Shown here one piece after another: positions 34,314 to 43,408 of a DNA stretch of 64,000 nucleotides (position 1 is its first letter; every line of letters begins with the position of its first letter). The stretch is from positions 138,551,203 through 138,615,202 of the forward strand of contig OX578133.1 in the NCBI GenBank assembly GCA_951213105.1. The letters run 5' to 3'. The translations under genes were made by a program, and so were the position numbers. The DNA is from Amaurobius ferox. Lineage: Eukaryota > Arthropoda > Arachnida > Araneae > Amaurobiidae. Under the pieces are notes generated by a model. It did not search any database, had not been told where the DNA came from, and saw nothing but the letters and a program-made list of their open reading frames with translations.

Positions 34314-35212
34314 TGTGCCGATTATTAATTTTGTTGATTAAAATTAATATTGTCAAAAATGCATTTTACATTAAATTAATTATTTATTAGTATATTAATT
34401 ATACATGTAATCTGTTCTAAAACTTACTGCTGTGTACATTGCGTTGGTGGCCGCAAAACCCACCTATTTCTGTGCTTAACGGGATACTAAGTTAACAAAC
34501 TAAAAATTAAGGTTAATAGTAAAGGAACAAACATTTATTTATCACATACTCAATTTACACTCTTTAGTTTTACAAATTAAATAAATATCACAATAGTGGA
34601 ATACAATCTCAATGGTAGTTCGGGGGGTGTAATGCCAGATGAATTGATATTTGGTTGGAGCACGTGGTGGGATGCATTAATTAGCTTTTCCTTAAAAACA
34701 CAAATTTAGACAAAGAGGTTATCCTCATATAGTTTAATTGTACGGTACCTGATCTTCTTTCATATTACTTGGGTAACACCGATGCTTTGTCACACTTTAC
34801 ACTTGCAATACCAGATGAACATGAGCTCTCCTTCGAATTCCTATATCAGAGACGCACACACAACTCTTAACTCTGCTACCGTCGCTTCTTCTTGACTAGT
34901 CTAACTCCAACAGCCTGCCTTGACCAATTCTGACTCCCACTTCGAGCAACTCTCACTTATATCCTTTTTTCGGTCGGCGGTCCACGTGCTGAAATGTAGA
35001 GCTGAGGGCTAATCCGTAGACATGGCGTCGCCGTCTCGATTGCCGCCAAACGGCTTAGCGTGGTATGTAAACATGGGCGTGGTATGTCAGATATGGGGCC
35101 ACCTGTATATTATCGCCCATCTGCTTAGCGTGGGGATAATCCGCCCGCATTCCTGGTTCCATTATTTTTTAATCCTTCCAAATATTTATTACTTTACATT
35201 TCTGGCATTACA
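34314..35212 (-). repeat. 3' LTR of the Gypsy element
   Basis: 899 bp, apparently identical to 41642-42540. In the transcribed orientation AATAAA lies at about 34530-34540, a candidate poly(A) signal. Confidence 0.93.
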
Positions 35213-35232
35213 TTCTCACCCCCCCCCGCGAA
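35213..35232 (-). promoter_or_regulatory. Polypurine tract
   Basis: Immediately upstream of the 3' LTR the minus strand reads GCGGGGGGGGGTGAGAA, then TGTAATG of the LTR. Such a tract primes plus-strand DNA synthesis. From here to 35892 there is AT-rich non-coding DNA and no envelope ORF. Confidence 0.75.
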
Positions 35233-35892
35233 AAAAAAGTCCAAAAGTTACTCTCCCACAGTTTCACCCCAGTGGTAAGAAATTAAGTTCACAATGGTTC
35301 CTCGCAAACACATAAGTTCATCCATCGTGAGAAAGGCTGAGTTCCACTTTTTAGCCTCGTACAACTCATAGCTTTGATAGTTCTTTGAAGTTTCTTGATA
35401 GTTCCCTGTCAAGTTAGTCCATTATTCATAATTGACATAATGTACCATAAATTACATGAGGATTACCAACATTCACATTATTATTAAATTGTAAATTTTG
35501 ATATATATTATTTGCAATGCATAATTTTCATTTCTCCTTTTACATAATTATTTACATACGACATATCATTACATAAAAGCATTCATTACTTTATTATTAT
35601 TATACATTTTCTTGTTATCATTTCATTTTGTAACATATTGTAGTAGTGCAACTATCAACTTCCGATTCTTGGTTATGGTTGAATTCCATACCACCATATT
35701 ATTTATAAATTACTTTGTTATTTCACTTTTTTTTTTTTTTTTTTGAACTTGCCATATATGTAATGTCAGAAATACATAACATACTTGTTGAAATATACTT
35801 ATATCCACAATTTAAAACATAAAAACATATACATATACACTCAATTATCACTTTCTATTTATGACATTAATTACAAACTTTTTACATATTTT

Positions 35893-38800
35893 TCATATTC
35901 TTTGTTTTATGAAATTACTATTTACAACAATTCGAGGGCGAAAATTATACCCTCTGGCATTATAACAAACCTCATCATCATTTCTATTATTTTCACAGTT
36001 TAATTGCTTTTCTTTAGTGACCTTCCCTTCCTTAATCTGACTTTGATCATTATTTCTAATCACTTTCTCATTTTGATTTTTTTCTTTGTTCTGTGTGTGT
36101 GTGTGGTTTGATTCGCTTTCGTCACTATATTTCAAATATTGTTTTCGCTCCGCTGCCATGTATAGTTTATTTATGTGCACTTTATAAGTTTTATTTTCAT
36201 CACTTTTAAGACATATTATAACATTATTATTTCGGACTAATTTCGTAATTCTAAATGGTCCATCATATCGATCCTCTAATACCCTTGGTTTTAGGAACTT
36301 TTTTAGGTACACTGTCGCTCCTATAAATATATCGTTTTTTCTCACTATTTTATATTTCTTTATTTGTTTGTCATTTATCAGCTTTTGTTGTTCCGATGCG
36401 TCTTTCACGACTTTATCTATATTTTTTAAATGCTGTGCCACATAATTTTTATAATTATTTACATCACTATACATTATATCTATTTCTTCCTTACTTGGTA
36501 TGTTTGTTTGTTTAATATTTTCAAATGGCAATGATAAATCTCTAAGATAGAACAGGAATGAAGGCTCAAATCCTGTATTACTGTTAATAGTGTTATTCAC
36601 ATAAAACTTAAACCATTTTAAAGATTCATCCCATTCAAACGTAGTCTTTGACAAACACATTATACATTGTTTCATGTCTCTGTGTATTCTTTCACAACGA
36701 CCTAAAGAACTTGGGAAATAAACCGAACTGTATCGCCTTTCAATATTTAATGCATTTGTAAAATCTATGTATTCTTTACTTTTAAAAATTTGAGCATTAT
36801 CGCTTTGAATAATAATTGGAACTCCATAAGTTGTCACGAAGTTTGTTAGCTTATTCACTATTGTTTTAGCAGTAATGTCTCTGACTGCATAGGCCTCAAA
36901 GTATCGTGAAAACATGTCTACAATTGTAATTACAAAATTATTTCCTCCATTACTGCGCGGTAGTTTTCCTACGCAATCCAGTTGTAAATATATTCCTGGT
37001 TTTAATATTTCTGGCATAGCCTGAAGTCTGGCTGGTGGTATATTTTTGTGTTTTACTAATAAGCATTGATTACAAGACTTACAAAAATTTTCCACGTCTT
37101 GGAAAGCCCCTATCCAAAAATATTTTCTTGAAAGTAATTGGTATGTCTTTTTTACTCCGAAATGAGGGAAATGTGCTATCTCTATTATCTTTCCCTTTAG
37201 CGAGTGCGGTATTACAATCTTATTCTCATTTATTTTCCTATACGTTTGTCTTTTATTTTCCTTCTTTACCATTAACAGTTTATTTTGGCTATCAATATAG
37301 TATACCTTGTTATTGTGATATCGGTTTCTTCCTTTTTGTAATTCCTCTCTAATTTTACTTAATTTTTCATCTACCATTTGTTGCTCTAATATTTTCTCCA
37401 CATTTATCTCATCATTTTTAATTAAAGTATTTACATATTTGATTTGGTTATCATTGTCAAATACATATCTCGAGCAATAATCACTTGCGTTATTTTCACC
37501 TTTTTGATATTTGAATTTAAAATCATACTGACTTATGTCAATTAGCCACCTCGATATGATATTTGGCATTTTATCTAATTTTATGTGGTACATAAGGGAT
37601 TTTGCGTCACTCAGCAAGGTGAAACTCCTTCCGAACAGATATTCTCTGAAGTGTTGTAAGGATGCGTGTATAGCTAGCAATTCTTGCTTTATTGCAGGAT
37701 AACGCTTCTCTGCCGGGTTCACAGGTCTTGAATAAAATTCGATAACATGATCGACTCCATTTACCCTTTGCATCAAAATACTACTAATTCCCTTACCTGA
37801 GCCATCCGTAGTTAAGACAAACGGGTTTACTTCATCAGGCTGTCTTACAACTGGTTCTTTAAAAATTGCATTTTTTAATTTTTCAAAAGCTTTTCTACAT
37901 TCATTATTCCACTCGAACCTAACATTCTTTTTTGTCAAATTTACCAACGGTTCTGCAATTTGTGCATAATTTTTTATCAGACCTCTAAAATAGTTTGTTG
38001 TCCCAAGAAAGCTTTTTACTTGTTTAACCGTTTGGGGTTGTTTGAAATTTTGCACTTTTGCACAGTTTTTTATTGATGGGCTTATACCATTCGCATTTAC
38101 TTTATATCCTAAAAATTCAATTTGCGATTTGCATATCTGTAACTTCGCCGGGTCGAGTGTTAAATTATTTTCTTTCAATCTTTGGAAAACAATTTTGATT
38201 TTCTCTAACATTTCGTCGTTATTTTGTGCGCATATGACTAAGTCATCTAAGTAAAAGTATATTTTTAACTCTGATAGATCTCCTAACACTTTGTTCATTA
38301 AAAGTTGAAAATATGCTCCTGAGTTTTTAAGACCAAACGGAATTCTTTTAGGATTAAAATTTCCCATAAAAGTTGTGAACGTTAAGGCCTTTCTATCTTG
38401 TTTTCTTAGTTCGATCTGAAAAAACGCCGCCTTCAAATCCATAACTGTATAAATTTTACTACCAGCGATATTTTGTAATATATCCTTCACCTTTGGTAAG
38501 TTTATTGGCAAAAGTGGTAAATACGCGTTTATGGCCCTATAATCAATAGCAAGTCTATATTTAGGTTCTTCATTTGGTTTACTTGGTTTCTTTACAAGAA
38601 TAATGGGACTAGCGTACGTGCTTTGTGAACTTTCAATAATGTCATTTTCCAATAATTCCCTAATTTCTTTTTGCGCAATTTCTCGTACTGCTCTCGGAAT
38701 TGGGTATGGTCGACTCTGAATAGGATAATTGTGCATAAGTTCGATTTTCGGTACTATTGCTGATGTTTTACCTAGGGTAGCATATGACTTCGAAAAAACC

Positions 38801-39519
38801 TCTGTATTGGTCATCATTAATGCAATAACTTTATTTCTATCTTCCTTATTTAAGTGCTGTACTTGAAAATCGTCTGGAGATATTTCTTTCTTTCTTAATT
38901 CCCGAATTTGTTGATAATCTGTTTTATTTAAATTTTGAATATTATTAATTTCCAACGTGGGTTTACTGCTTTTATTTTTTGTATCAACAATTTCGATTTG
39001 TTCTGTTATTATACCCACGTTCATATTTTTATTAAGTGTAATTTGGCAATTTTTTTCATTGTATAACAACATTCTAATCTTATTTTTATTTTCTATACTT
39101 TGGATCGCTTCATCCGTGATTAATGTTCTTGCCATTTTTATTGGAGAAAATAAAACATCCTGTCCCTCATTTAATTCCTGTGACAAAATCAATTGGACTA
39201 TTTCTGACTCCCCTGGCTTTAATGTTATTTTTCTTTTCAATTTAGCGAAAATCTGCTTTTCCTCTTTCTTTTTAACATTCTTATTCTTATTACTTTCATT
39301 AGAACTTGGTAACCATTTTTCATCATTTACATTATCGCGAGTGCTACAATTTTGCATATTAGCGTTTTTTCTATCGTTATCGCTTTCATTATCCTCGCTT
39401 ATTCTACCTTCATTCTCATTATTGAATTCATTACAACAATTATTTATTTCCTCATATTCGTCGTCATCATTATCATCGCTTATTCTATCTTCATTCTCAT
39501 TATTGGATTCATTATACAA
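35893..39519 (-). CDS. pol: Gypsy Pol: reverse transcriptase - RNase H - integrase
   Basis: 1208 residues. After a repetitive acidic stretch (1-50) come RT (about 270-450; D361 in VMDLKAAF and the active-site YLDD at 423-426), RNase H (about 565-685; D572, E613, D638, D680), and integrase. The latter has an HHCC finger (H783, H786, C816, C819), a DD35E core (D848, D907, E943) and a GPY/F module around DGPF at 1086-1089. The C-terminal ~80 residues are charged and low-complexity. The frame starts at a TTG preceded directly by an in-frame TAG (39520-39522), so it cannot start on its own ATG. It must be reached from the protease frame, which it overlaps by 40 bp, by a -1 shift, or else the split is a mutation (see finding on the acidic repeat). 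All catalytic residues are present. Confidence 0.92.
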   Translation of the reverse strand: MYNESNNENEDRISDDNDDDEYEEINNCCNEFNNENEGRISEDNESDNDRKNANMQNCSTRDNVNDEKWLPSSNESNKNKNVKKKEEKQIFAKLKRKITLKPGESEIVQLILSQELNEGQDVLFSPIKMARTLITDEAIQSIENKNKIRMLLYNEKNCQITLNKNMNVGIITEQIEIVDTKNKSSKPTLEINNIQNLNKTDYQQIRELRKKEISPDDFQVQHLNKEDRNKVIALMMTNTEVFSKSYATLGKTSAIVPKIELMHNYPIQSRPYPIPRAVREIAQKEIRELLENDIIESSQSTYASPIILVKKPSKPNEEPKYRLAIDYRAINAYLPLLPINLPKVKDILQNIAGSKIYTVMDLKAAFFQIELRKQDRKALTFTTFMGNFNPKRIPFGLKNSGAYFQLLMNKVLGDLSELKIYFYLDDLVICAQNNDEMLEKIKIVFQRLKENNLTLDPAKLQICKSQIEFLGYKVNANGISPSIKNCAKVQNFKQPQTVKQVKSFLGTTNYFRGLIKNYAQIAEPLVNLTKKNVRFEWNNECRKAFEKLKNAIFKEPVVRQPDEVNPFVLTTDGSGKGISSILMQRVNGVDHVIEFYSRPVNPAEKRYPAIKQELLAIHASLQHFREYLFGRSFTLLSDAKSLMYHIKLDKMPNIISRWLIDISQYDFKFKYQKGENNASDYCSRYVFDNDNQIKYVNTLIKNDEINVEKILEQQMVDEKLSKIREELQKGRNRYHNNKVYYIDSQNKLLMVKKENKRQTYRKINENKIVIPHSLKGKIIEIAHFPHFGVKKTYQLLSRKYFWIGAFQDVENFCKSCNQCLLVKHKNIPPARLQAMPEILKPGIYLQLDCVGKLPRSNGGNNFVITIVDMFSRYFEAYAVRDITAKTIVNKLTNFVTTYGVPIIIQSDNAQIFKSKEYIDFTNALNIERRYSSVYFPSSLGRCERIHRDMKQCIMCLSKTTFEWDESLKWFKFYVNNTINSNTGFEPSFLFYLRDLSLPFENIKQTNIPSKEEIDIMYSDVNNYKNYVAQHLKNIDKVVKDASEQQKLINDKQIKKYKIVRKNDIFIGATVYLKKFLKPRVLEDRYDGPFRITKLVRNNNVIICLKSDENKTYKVHINKLYMAAERKQYLKYSDESESNHTHTQNKEKNQNEKVIRNNDQSQIKEGKVTKEKQLNCENNRNDDEVCYNARGYNFRPRIVVNSNFIKQRI

Positions 39520-40247
39520 CTATTTATTTCCTCATATTCGTCGTCATCAGTATTATAATTTTCATAATTACTATTATATCTATTTTCATCGCGAATTCCC
39601 TGGCTTTGTGGTTTTTGTTTTGAATTCTGTATTGGGTTTGTATTTTCACTTTTATACAATTTAATCGCAGTATTCCCAAATTGTACTTCGTTATCTTTTG
39701 TATTTAAAATTGCTTTATGTGAGGATAAAAAGTCGTAGCCTAAAAGCATTTTATATTGCCCCTGAAAGTTCTGTTTTGTCACGAAAAAATAATTTTTGCA
39801 TGCCTTTTCCCCAATTCTAAATGAAAATTGAATGCAATTTAAAAATTCTATATTTTCTTTAGTAAACGTCTGAAGTATTACTCTTCTGGTTATGTATTTT
39901 ATTTTTACATTTCTATTCTGTTTTAGTTTTTGAAATGTTTCCAAATCTATAATACTAACTTGAGCCCCACTATCAATTACACTTATTATTTTTATTCCTT
40001 TGCAATCTATTTCTACCATCGGTAATTGTGGGCTAGATACGTTCTCACATTCGCTTGAAAGGATACTTTTGGTATCATATTTTGCTTTATCATTATTTTC
40101 ATAATATTGTCCTCTCTCCAAATTTGTATAGTTTTGCCAGTCATCTCCATTTTTGTTATTTCTATATGTTTGTGAACCGAATTTATTTATTTCTCTGGAA
40201 TTTGTACGATTCGTTCCTTGGTCCCAAATTCCAGCTCTTAGTTTAAA
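39480..40247 (-). CDS. pro: Gypsy protease region (-1 frame relative to gag)
   Basis: The frame opens at 40247, inside the end of gag, and has no ATG before the protease. It is entered by -1 frameshift at 40241-40247. An ~80-residue linker precedes the retropepsin domain, which has the catalytic DSGA (39963-39974) within ISVIDSGAQVSIID and the later LLGYDFL motif near 39615. These are the active-site triad and the conserved G-x-D region of aspartic proteases that mature Gag and Pol. The frame runs on through an acidic segment (DDDEYEEINSC) and stops at TAA 39480-39482, 40 bp after the pol frame opens. Confidence 0.85.
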   Translation of the reverse strand, partial: FKLRAGIWDQGTNRTNSREINKFGSQTYRNNKNGDDWQNYTNLERGQYYENNDKAKYDTKSILSSECENVSSPQLPMVEIDCKGIKIISVIDSGAQVSIIDLETFQKLKQNRNVKIKYITRRVILQTFTKENIEFLNCIQFSFRIGEKACKNYFFVTKQNFQGQYKMLLGYDFLSSHKAILNTKDNEVQFGNTAIKLYKSENTNPIQNSKQKPQSQGIRDENRYNSNYENYNTDDDEYEEINSCIMNPIMRMKIE

Positions 40248-41377
40248 TTACTATTATTATTGTTTCTCTCATATGTGTTTGATCTTATATTTCTTCCGTT
40301 GCGCCCCCTAAAATTTCCTCTTATACTTTGCCTCTCTCTATTTTCTACGTTGGTTTCTAATTGATCGTAATAATTTCTTTGATCATTATTATTTCCTTGA
40401 TATTCCCTATTATTTCTATTATATCCTCCTCGTTCAAAATTTCTGAGATTTTCGTTTCTGTTTCCTCTGATATAATTTGTTTGCTCCAACCCATATTGCT
40501 GATAATTCATTAGTTTGGGATTCCTTGCAAATGCAGTATTACACTCATTGTACCAGCAATCTGAGAAATAATGTCCATTTTTTCCGCACCCTATGCAAAA
40601 AACAGCTCGTTCCATGGATTGATTTGGTATATTTTGCAATTTTAATTTATTAATTTCTAAAGTCAAATCTTGAACCTGTGTTGTAAGTAACATTTCTTTC
40701 AGTTCGTTATGTGATTCTTCTGGAGTCCTATCATTAAGAATTATTTCAAACAGTTCGGCATCTTTTATGGCATCTTCAAACCGCTGCGGATCTTTTTTCT
40801 TCACTTCAATTGCCAAATCAGGGCGTAATGCGCTAATGAATTTTCCCAACATTATTTTATTGGTTATTTTCTCTACCTCTCCATCTGTTGTATCCTTAAG
40901 GTTCAAAAATTTACGCGCTGCGTTTTTTATTTTTAGCACAAGCTCGTCCACTGACATATCAGGCGTTTGTTTTATTTTATTGAAAGCGTCCTGTTCTTGC
41001 GTTATCGTTATTCTGTTTGAAAATTTTTTTATTAGTAATATTTTTATTTTATCAAACTCCTTTTCGTTTTGTAATTCAGGGTTTTGAATTAAAAACTGCA
41101 TAGCCTTATCTTTTAATCTGGTTTTAATGATAGCCACTTTATGCTCTTCCTTCCAACTTGCTAACTCCGCTAATTCATCAAATTGTTTTATAAAGAAATT
41201 TATATCTTCCTCCTTACTCCCACTAAATAATGGCAGGATCTGCATTACTGGAATATCCATATTTTTATTATTTCTATCCAATTTACTATAATTTTTATTT
41301 GATATTTTTGAATCTTCTTTCAAACTTGAACTCCTTGTTATAATTGAACTTTTCACCACTTTTTTAACTGGTCCCAT
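40238..41377 (-). CDS. gag: Gypsy Gag
   Basis: 379 residues from ATG 41375-41377. Gag assembles the virus-like particle and packages the RNA. Residues ~45-215 carry the retrotransposon capsid region (LFSGSKEEDINFFIKQFDEL, LKDKAMQFL, MSVDELVLKI, KFISALRPDL). A CCHC zinc knuckle CIGCGKNGHYFSDC lies at 261-274, followed by an Arg/Asn/Gly-rich basic tail (about 303-379) suited to nucleic-acid binding. The tail's end contains the slippery heptamer. The frame is intact, consistent with the identical LTRs. Confidence 0.92.
   Translation of the reverse strand: MGPVKKVVKSSIITRSSSLKEDSKISNKNYSKLDRNNKNMDIPVMQILPLFSGSKEEDINFFIKQFDELAELASWKEEHKVAIIKTRLKDKAMQFLIQNPELQNEKEFDKIKILLIKKFSNRITITQEQDAFNKIKQTPDMSVDELVLKIKNAARKFLNLKDTTDGEVEKITNKIMLGKFISALRPDLAIEVKKKDPQRFEDAIKDAELFEIILNDRTPEESHNELKEMLLTTQVQDLTLEINKLKLQNIPNQSMERAVFCIGCGKNGHYFSDCWYNECNTAFARNPKLMNYQQYGLEQTNYIRGNRNENLRNFERGGYNRNNREYQGNNNDQRNYYDQLETNVENRERQSIRGNFRGRNGRNIRSNTYERNNNNSNLN
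40241..40247 (-). promoter_or_regulatory. -1 ribosomal frameshift heptamer UUUAAAC
   Basis: On the minus strand the gag frame reads AAT TTA AAC TAA. The heptamer T-TTA-AAC fits X-XXY-YYZ in the correct register and sits directly before the gag stop (40238-40240). A -1 shift leads straight into the protease frame. U-UUA-AAC is among the most efficient known -1 slippery sequences. I did not establish a downstream pseudoknot. Confidence 0.85.
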
Positions 41378-41621
41378 TCCTATATCCCATTTTTCTAATT
41401 ATACCTTCGATCTCATTTAGAAGAACCATTTTTTCCATTTCATTGATAAAACTTTACATAATCATACATATAACATAAGGAGAAATGAGAATTGTGCACA
41501 ATATTTTCACACTCATCTATGTCGCCACCAGTTGTCCAACCTTATCAATATTTATTTTTTATTATTATTATTCCTTTTATTTTTATTAATTTCATAAATC
41601 CTTATTTTATTCCCGTTACTG

Positions 41622-41639
41622 CTAAAGTTACGAGCACCA
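41622..41639 (-). promoter_or_regulatory. Primer-binding site
   Basis: Two bases inside the 5' LTR the minus strand reads TGGTGCTCGTAACTTTAGC, which would pair with a tRNA 3' end finishing ...GAGCACCA. I do not name the tRNA. Confidence 0.65.
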
Positions 41640-41641
41640 AA

Positions 41642-42540
41642 TGTGCCGATTATTAATTTTGTTGATTAAAATTAATATTGTCAAAAATGCATTTTACATT
41701 AAATTAATTATTTATTAGTATATTAATTATACATGTAATCTGTTCTAAAACTTACTGCTGTGTACATTGCGTTGGTGGCCGCAAAACCCACCTATTTCTG
41801 TGCTTAACGGGATACTAAGTTAACAAACTAAAAATTAAGGTTAATAGTAAAGGAACAAACATTTATTTATCACATACTCAATTTACACTCTTTAGTTTTA
41901 CAAATTAAATAAATATCACAATAGTGGAATACAATCTCAATGGTAGTTCGGGGGGTGTAATGCCAGATGAATTGATATTTGGTTGGAGCACGTGGTGGGA
42001 TGCATTAATTAGCTTTTCCTTAAAAACACAAATTTAGACAAAGAGGTTATCCTCATATAGTTTAATTGTACGGTACCTGATCTTCTTTCATATTACTTGG
42101 GTAACACCGATGCTTTGTCACACTTTACACTTGCAATACCAGATGAACATGAGCTCTCCTTCGAATTCCTATATCAGAGACGCACACACAACTCTTAACT
42201 CTGCTACCGTCGCTTCTTCTTGACTAGTCTAACTCCAACAGCCTGCCTTGACCAATTCTGACTCCCACTTCGAGCAACTCTCACTTATATCCTTTTTTCG
42301 GTCGGCGGTCCACGTGCTGAAATGTAGAGCTGAGGGCTAATCCGTAGACATGGCGTCGCCGTCTCGATTGCCGCCAAACGGCTTAGCGTGGTATGTAAAC
42401 ATGGGCGTGGTATGTCAGATATGGGGCCACCTGTATATTATCGCCCATCTGCTTAGCGTGGGGATAATCCGCCCGCATTCCTGGTTCCATTATTTTTTAA
42501 TCCTTCCAAATATTTATTACTTTACATTTCTGGCATTACA
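41642..42540 (-). repeat. 5' LTR of the Gypsy element
   Basis: 899 bp. In transcribed orientation a GATATAAG TATA-like box lies at about 42284-42292 and a CACGTG E-box upstream at 42310-42315. It is followed by GAGTTGCTCG/AGTCAG, where transcription could start. Confidence 0.93.
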
Positions 42541-42545
42541 GTAGT
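42541..42545 (+). repeat. Gypsy target-site duplication, right
   Basis: GTAGT, matching 34309-34313. Confidence 0.85.
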
Positions 42546-43149
42546 TAAAAGAGTATCAGGTACTAGATGGTCCGCAAGTGCCAATGCCTCACAATACTTA
42601 TATCCCACGGGCCTCACATACCGGTGGATGCCTCACAGTACATGTAGCCAGGGGGTTAATAAAATCATAACCCGGCACTGCTTAAGATGTATGAATACAT
42701 GTGACCAATACTTATTTACTCTGTTTTTATCTCTCTTGCATTTTTTATCTGGATATAAGCCTGGTAACTTGGGGAGTACTTACGAAAGATTAATTGTCAA
42801 CGTTACCGGATTACTAATATGAACCAAGAACGATATTTAAGCTCATGTGATTATAAAATATTAGTGGAAAGACTTTAATACGTAACGCAAATACGTGTTA
42901 GTGTAAATGTGAGCATTTCTTAGAAAGCATACACGAAGGCAATTCTTCTGTAAAATAATAATCTTAGTGTGTTTTTGCCATATAGATAAACAAAACAACT
43001 TTACTCCAAAATACACAAATAATAATATGACAGCGTCGTCCATTCCAACTCTCACCGTATGCAAGTAATTTTTTTTTTCAAACTGGAGCACAAAAATTTA
43101 TAGAAGAAATAACTATAATATACATAGACAAAATAGATTTGTTTTAAAC
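42546..43149. other. TMED intron 1, unassigned
   Basis: No gene or known repeat recognised. Confidence 0.4.
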
Positions 43150-43237
43150 TCATAGAACACTGTTGAAGGTCCAGACCACTCGGCTGGCCCTAAGGCTTAC
43201 AGCAGGTATTTGAGTGGCCGGGATCATAGAACACTGT
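43150..43237 (-). mobile_element. 60 bp 5'-truncated SINE (family 1) with 14 bp TSD
   Basis: TCATAGAACACTGT is present at 43150-43163 and 43224-43237. The 60 bp between them align with the last part of SINE family 1 (CCAGACC.., AAGG.TTACAG, GAGTGGCCGGGA versus GGACGGCCGGGA). Only the 3' end of the SINE was copied, as expected for target-primed reverse transcription that stopped early. Confidence 0.75.
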
Positions 43238-43408
43238 GTAAAATCAATCAAGTAACAGTGCTTTATGTTCTTTTTCAGAAAAAGACGCATTTTTTAGAGT
43301 TTGTATCTTTAGGCGCTATCGAAATAATGTACTACCTTATTTTTGGCTCCTTGACTATGAGTCCATCAGCCATGAATGGCATGAGTCCATCAGTCATTGA
43401 AATAAAAT

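Larger units (their letters stand above)
34314..42540 (-). mobile_element. Complete Ty3/Gypsy LTR retrotransposon, recent insertion
   Basis: An 8.2 kb element in antisense orientation within TMED intron 1. Two 899 bp LTRs (34314-35212, 41642-42540) begin TGTAATGCC and end GGCACA in element orientation, look identical throughout, and are bounded by GTAGT duplications. Order 5'-gag-protease-RT-RNase H-integrase-3' is that of Ty3/Gypsy (Metaviridae). No envelope ORF lies between pol and the 3' LTR. gag, protease and pol lie in three different frames, with a slippery heptamer at the first junction. Confidence 0.95.

Noticed and set aside
35022..35315. Open frame starting MASPSRLPPNGLAW in both LTRs (also 42350)
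   Set aside because: It lies on the strand opposite to the element's transcription and runs out of the LTR in one copy; identical because the LTRs are identical.
35213..35892. Envelope gene downstream of pol
   Set aside because: No ORF with signal peptide, furin-like site or membrane anchor in the 680 bp before the 3' LTR.
38957..39664. Plus-strand 235-residue open frame rich in Leu/Ser/Phe
   Set aside because: Antisense shadow of the acidic N-terminal part of Gypsy pol and the end of the protease frame.
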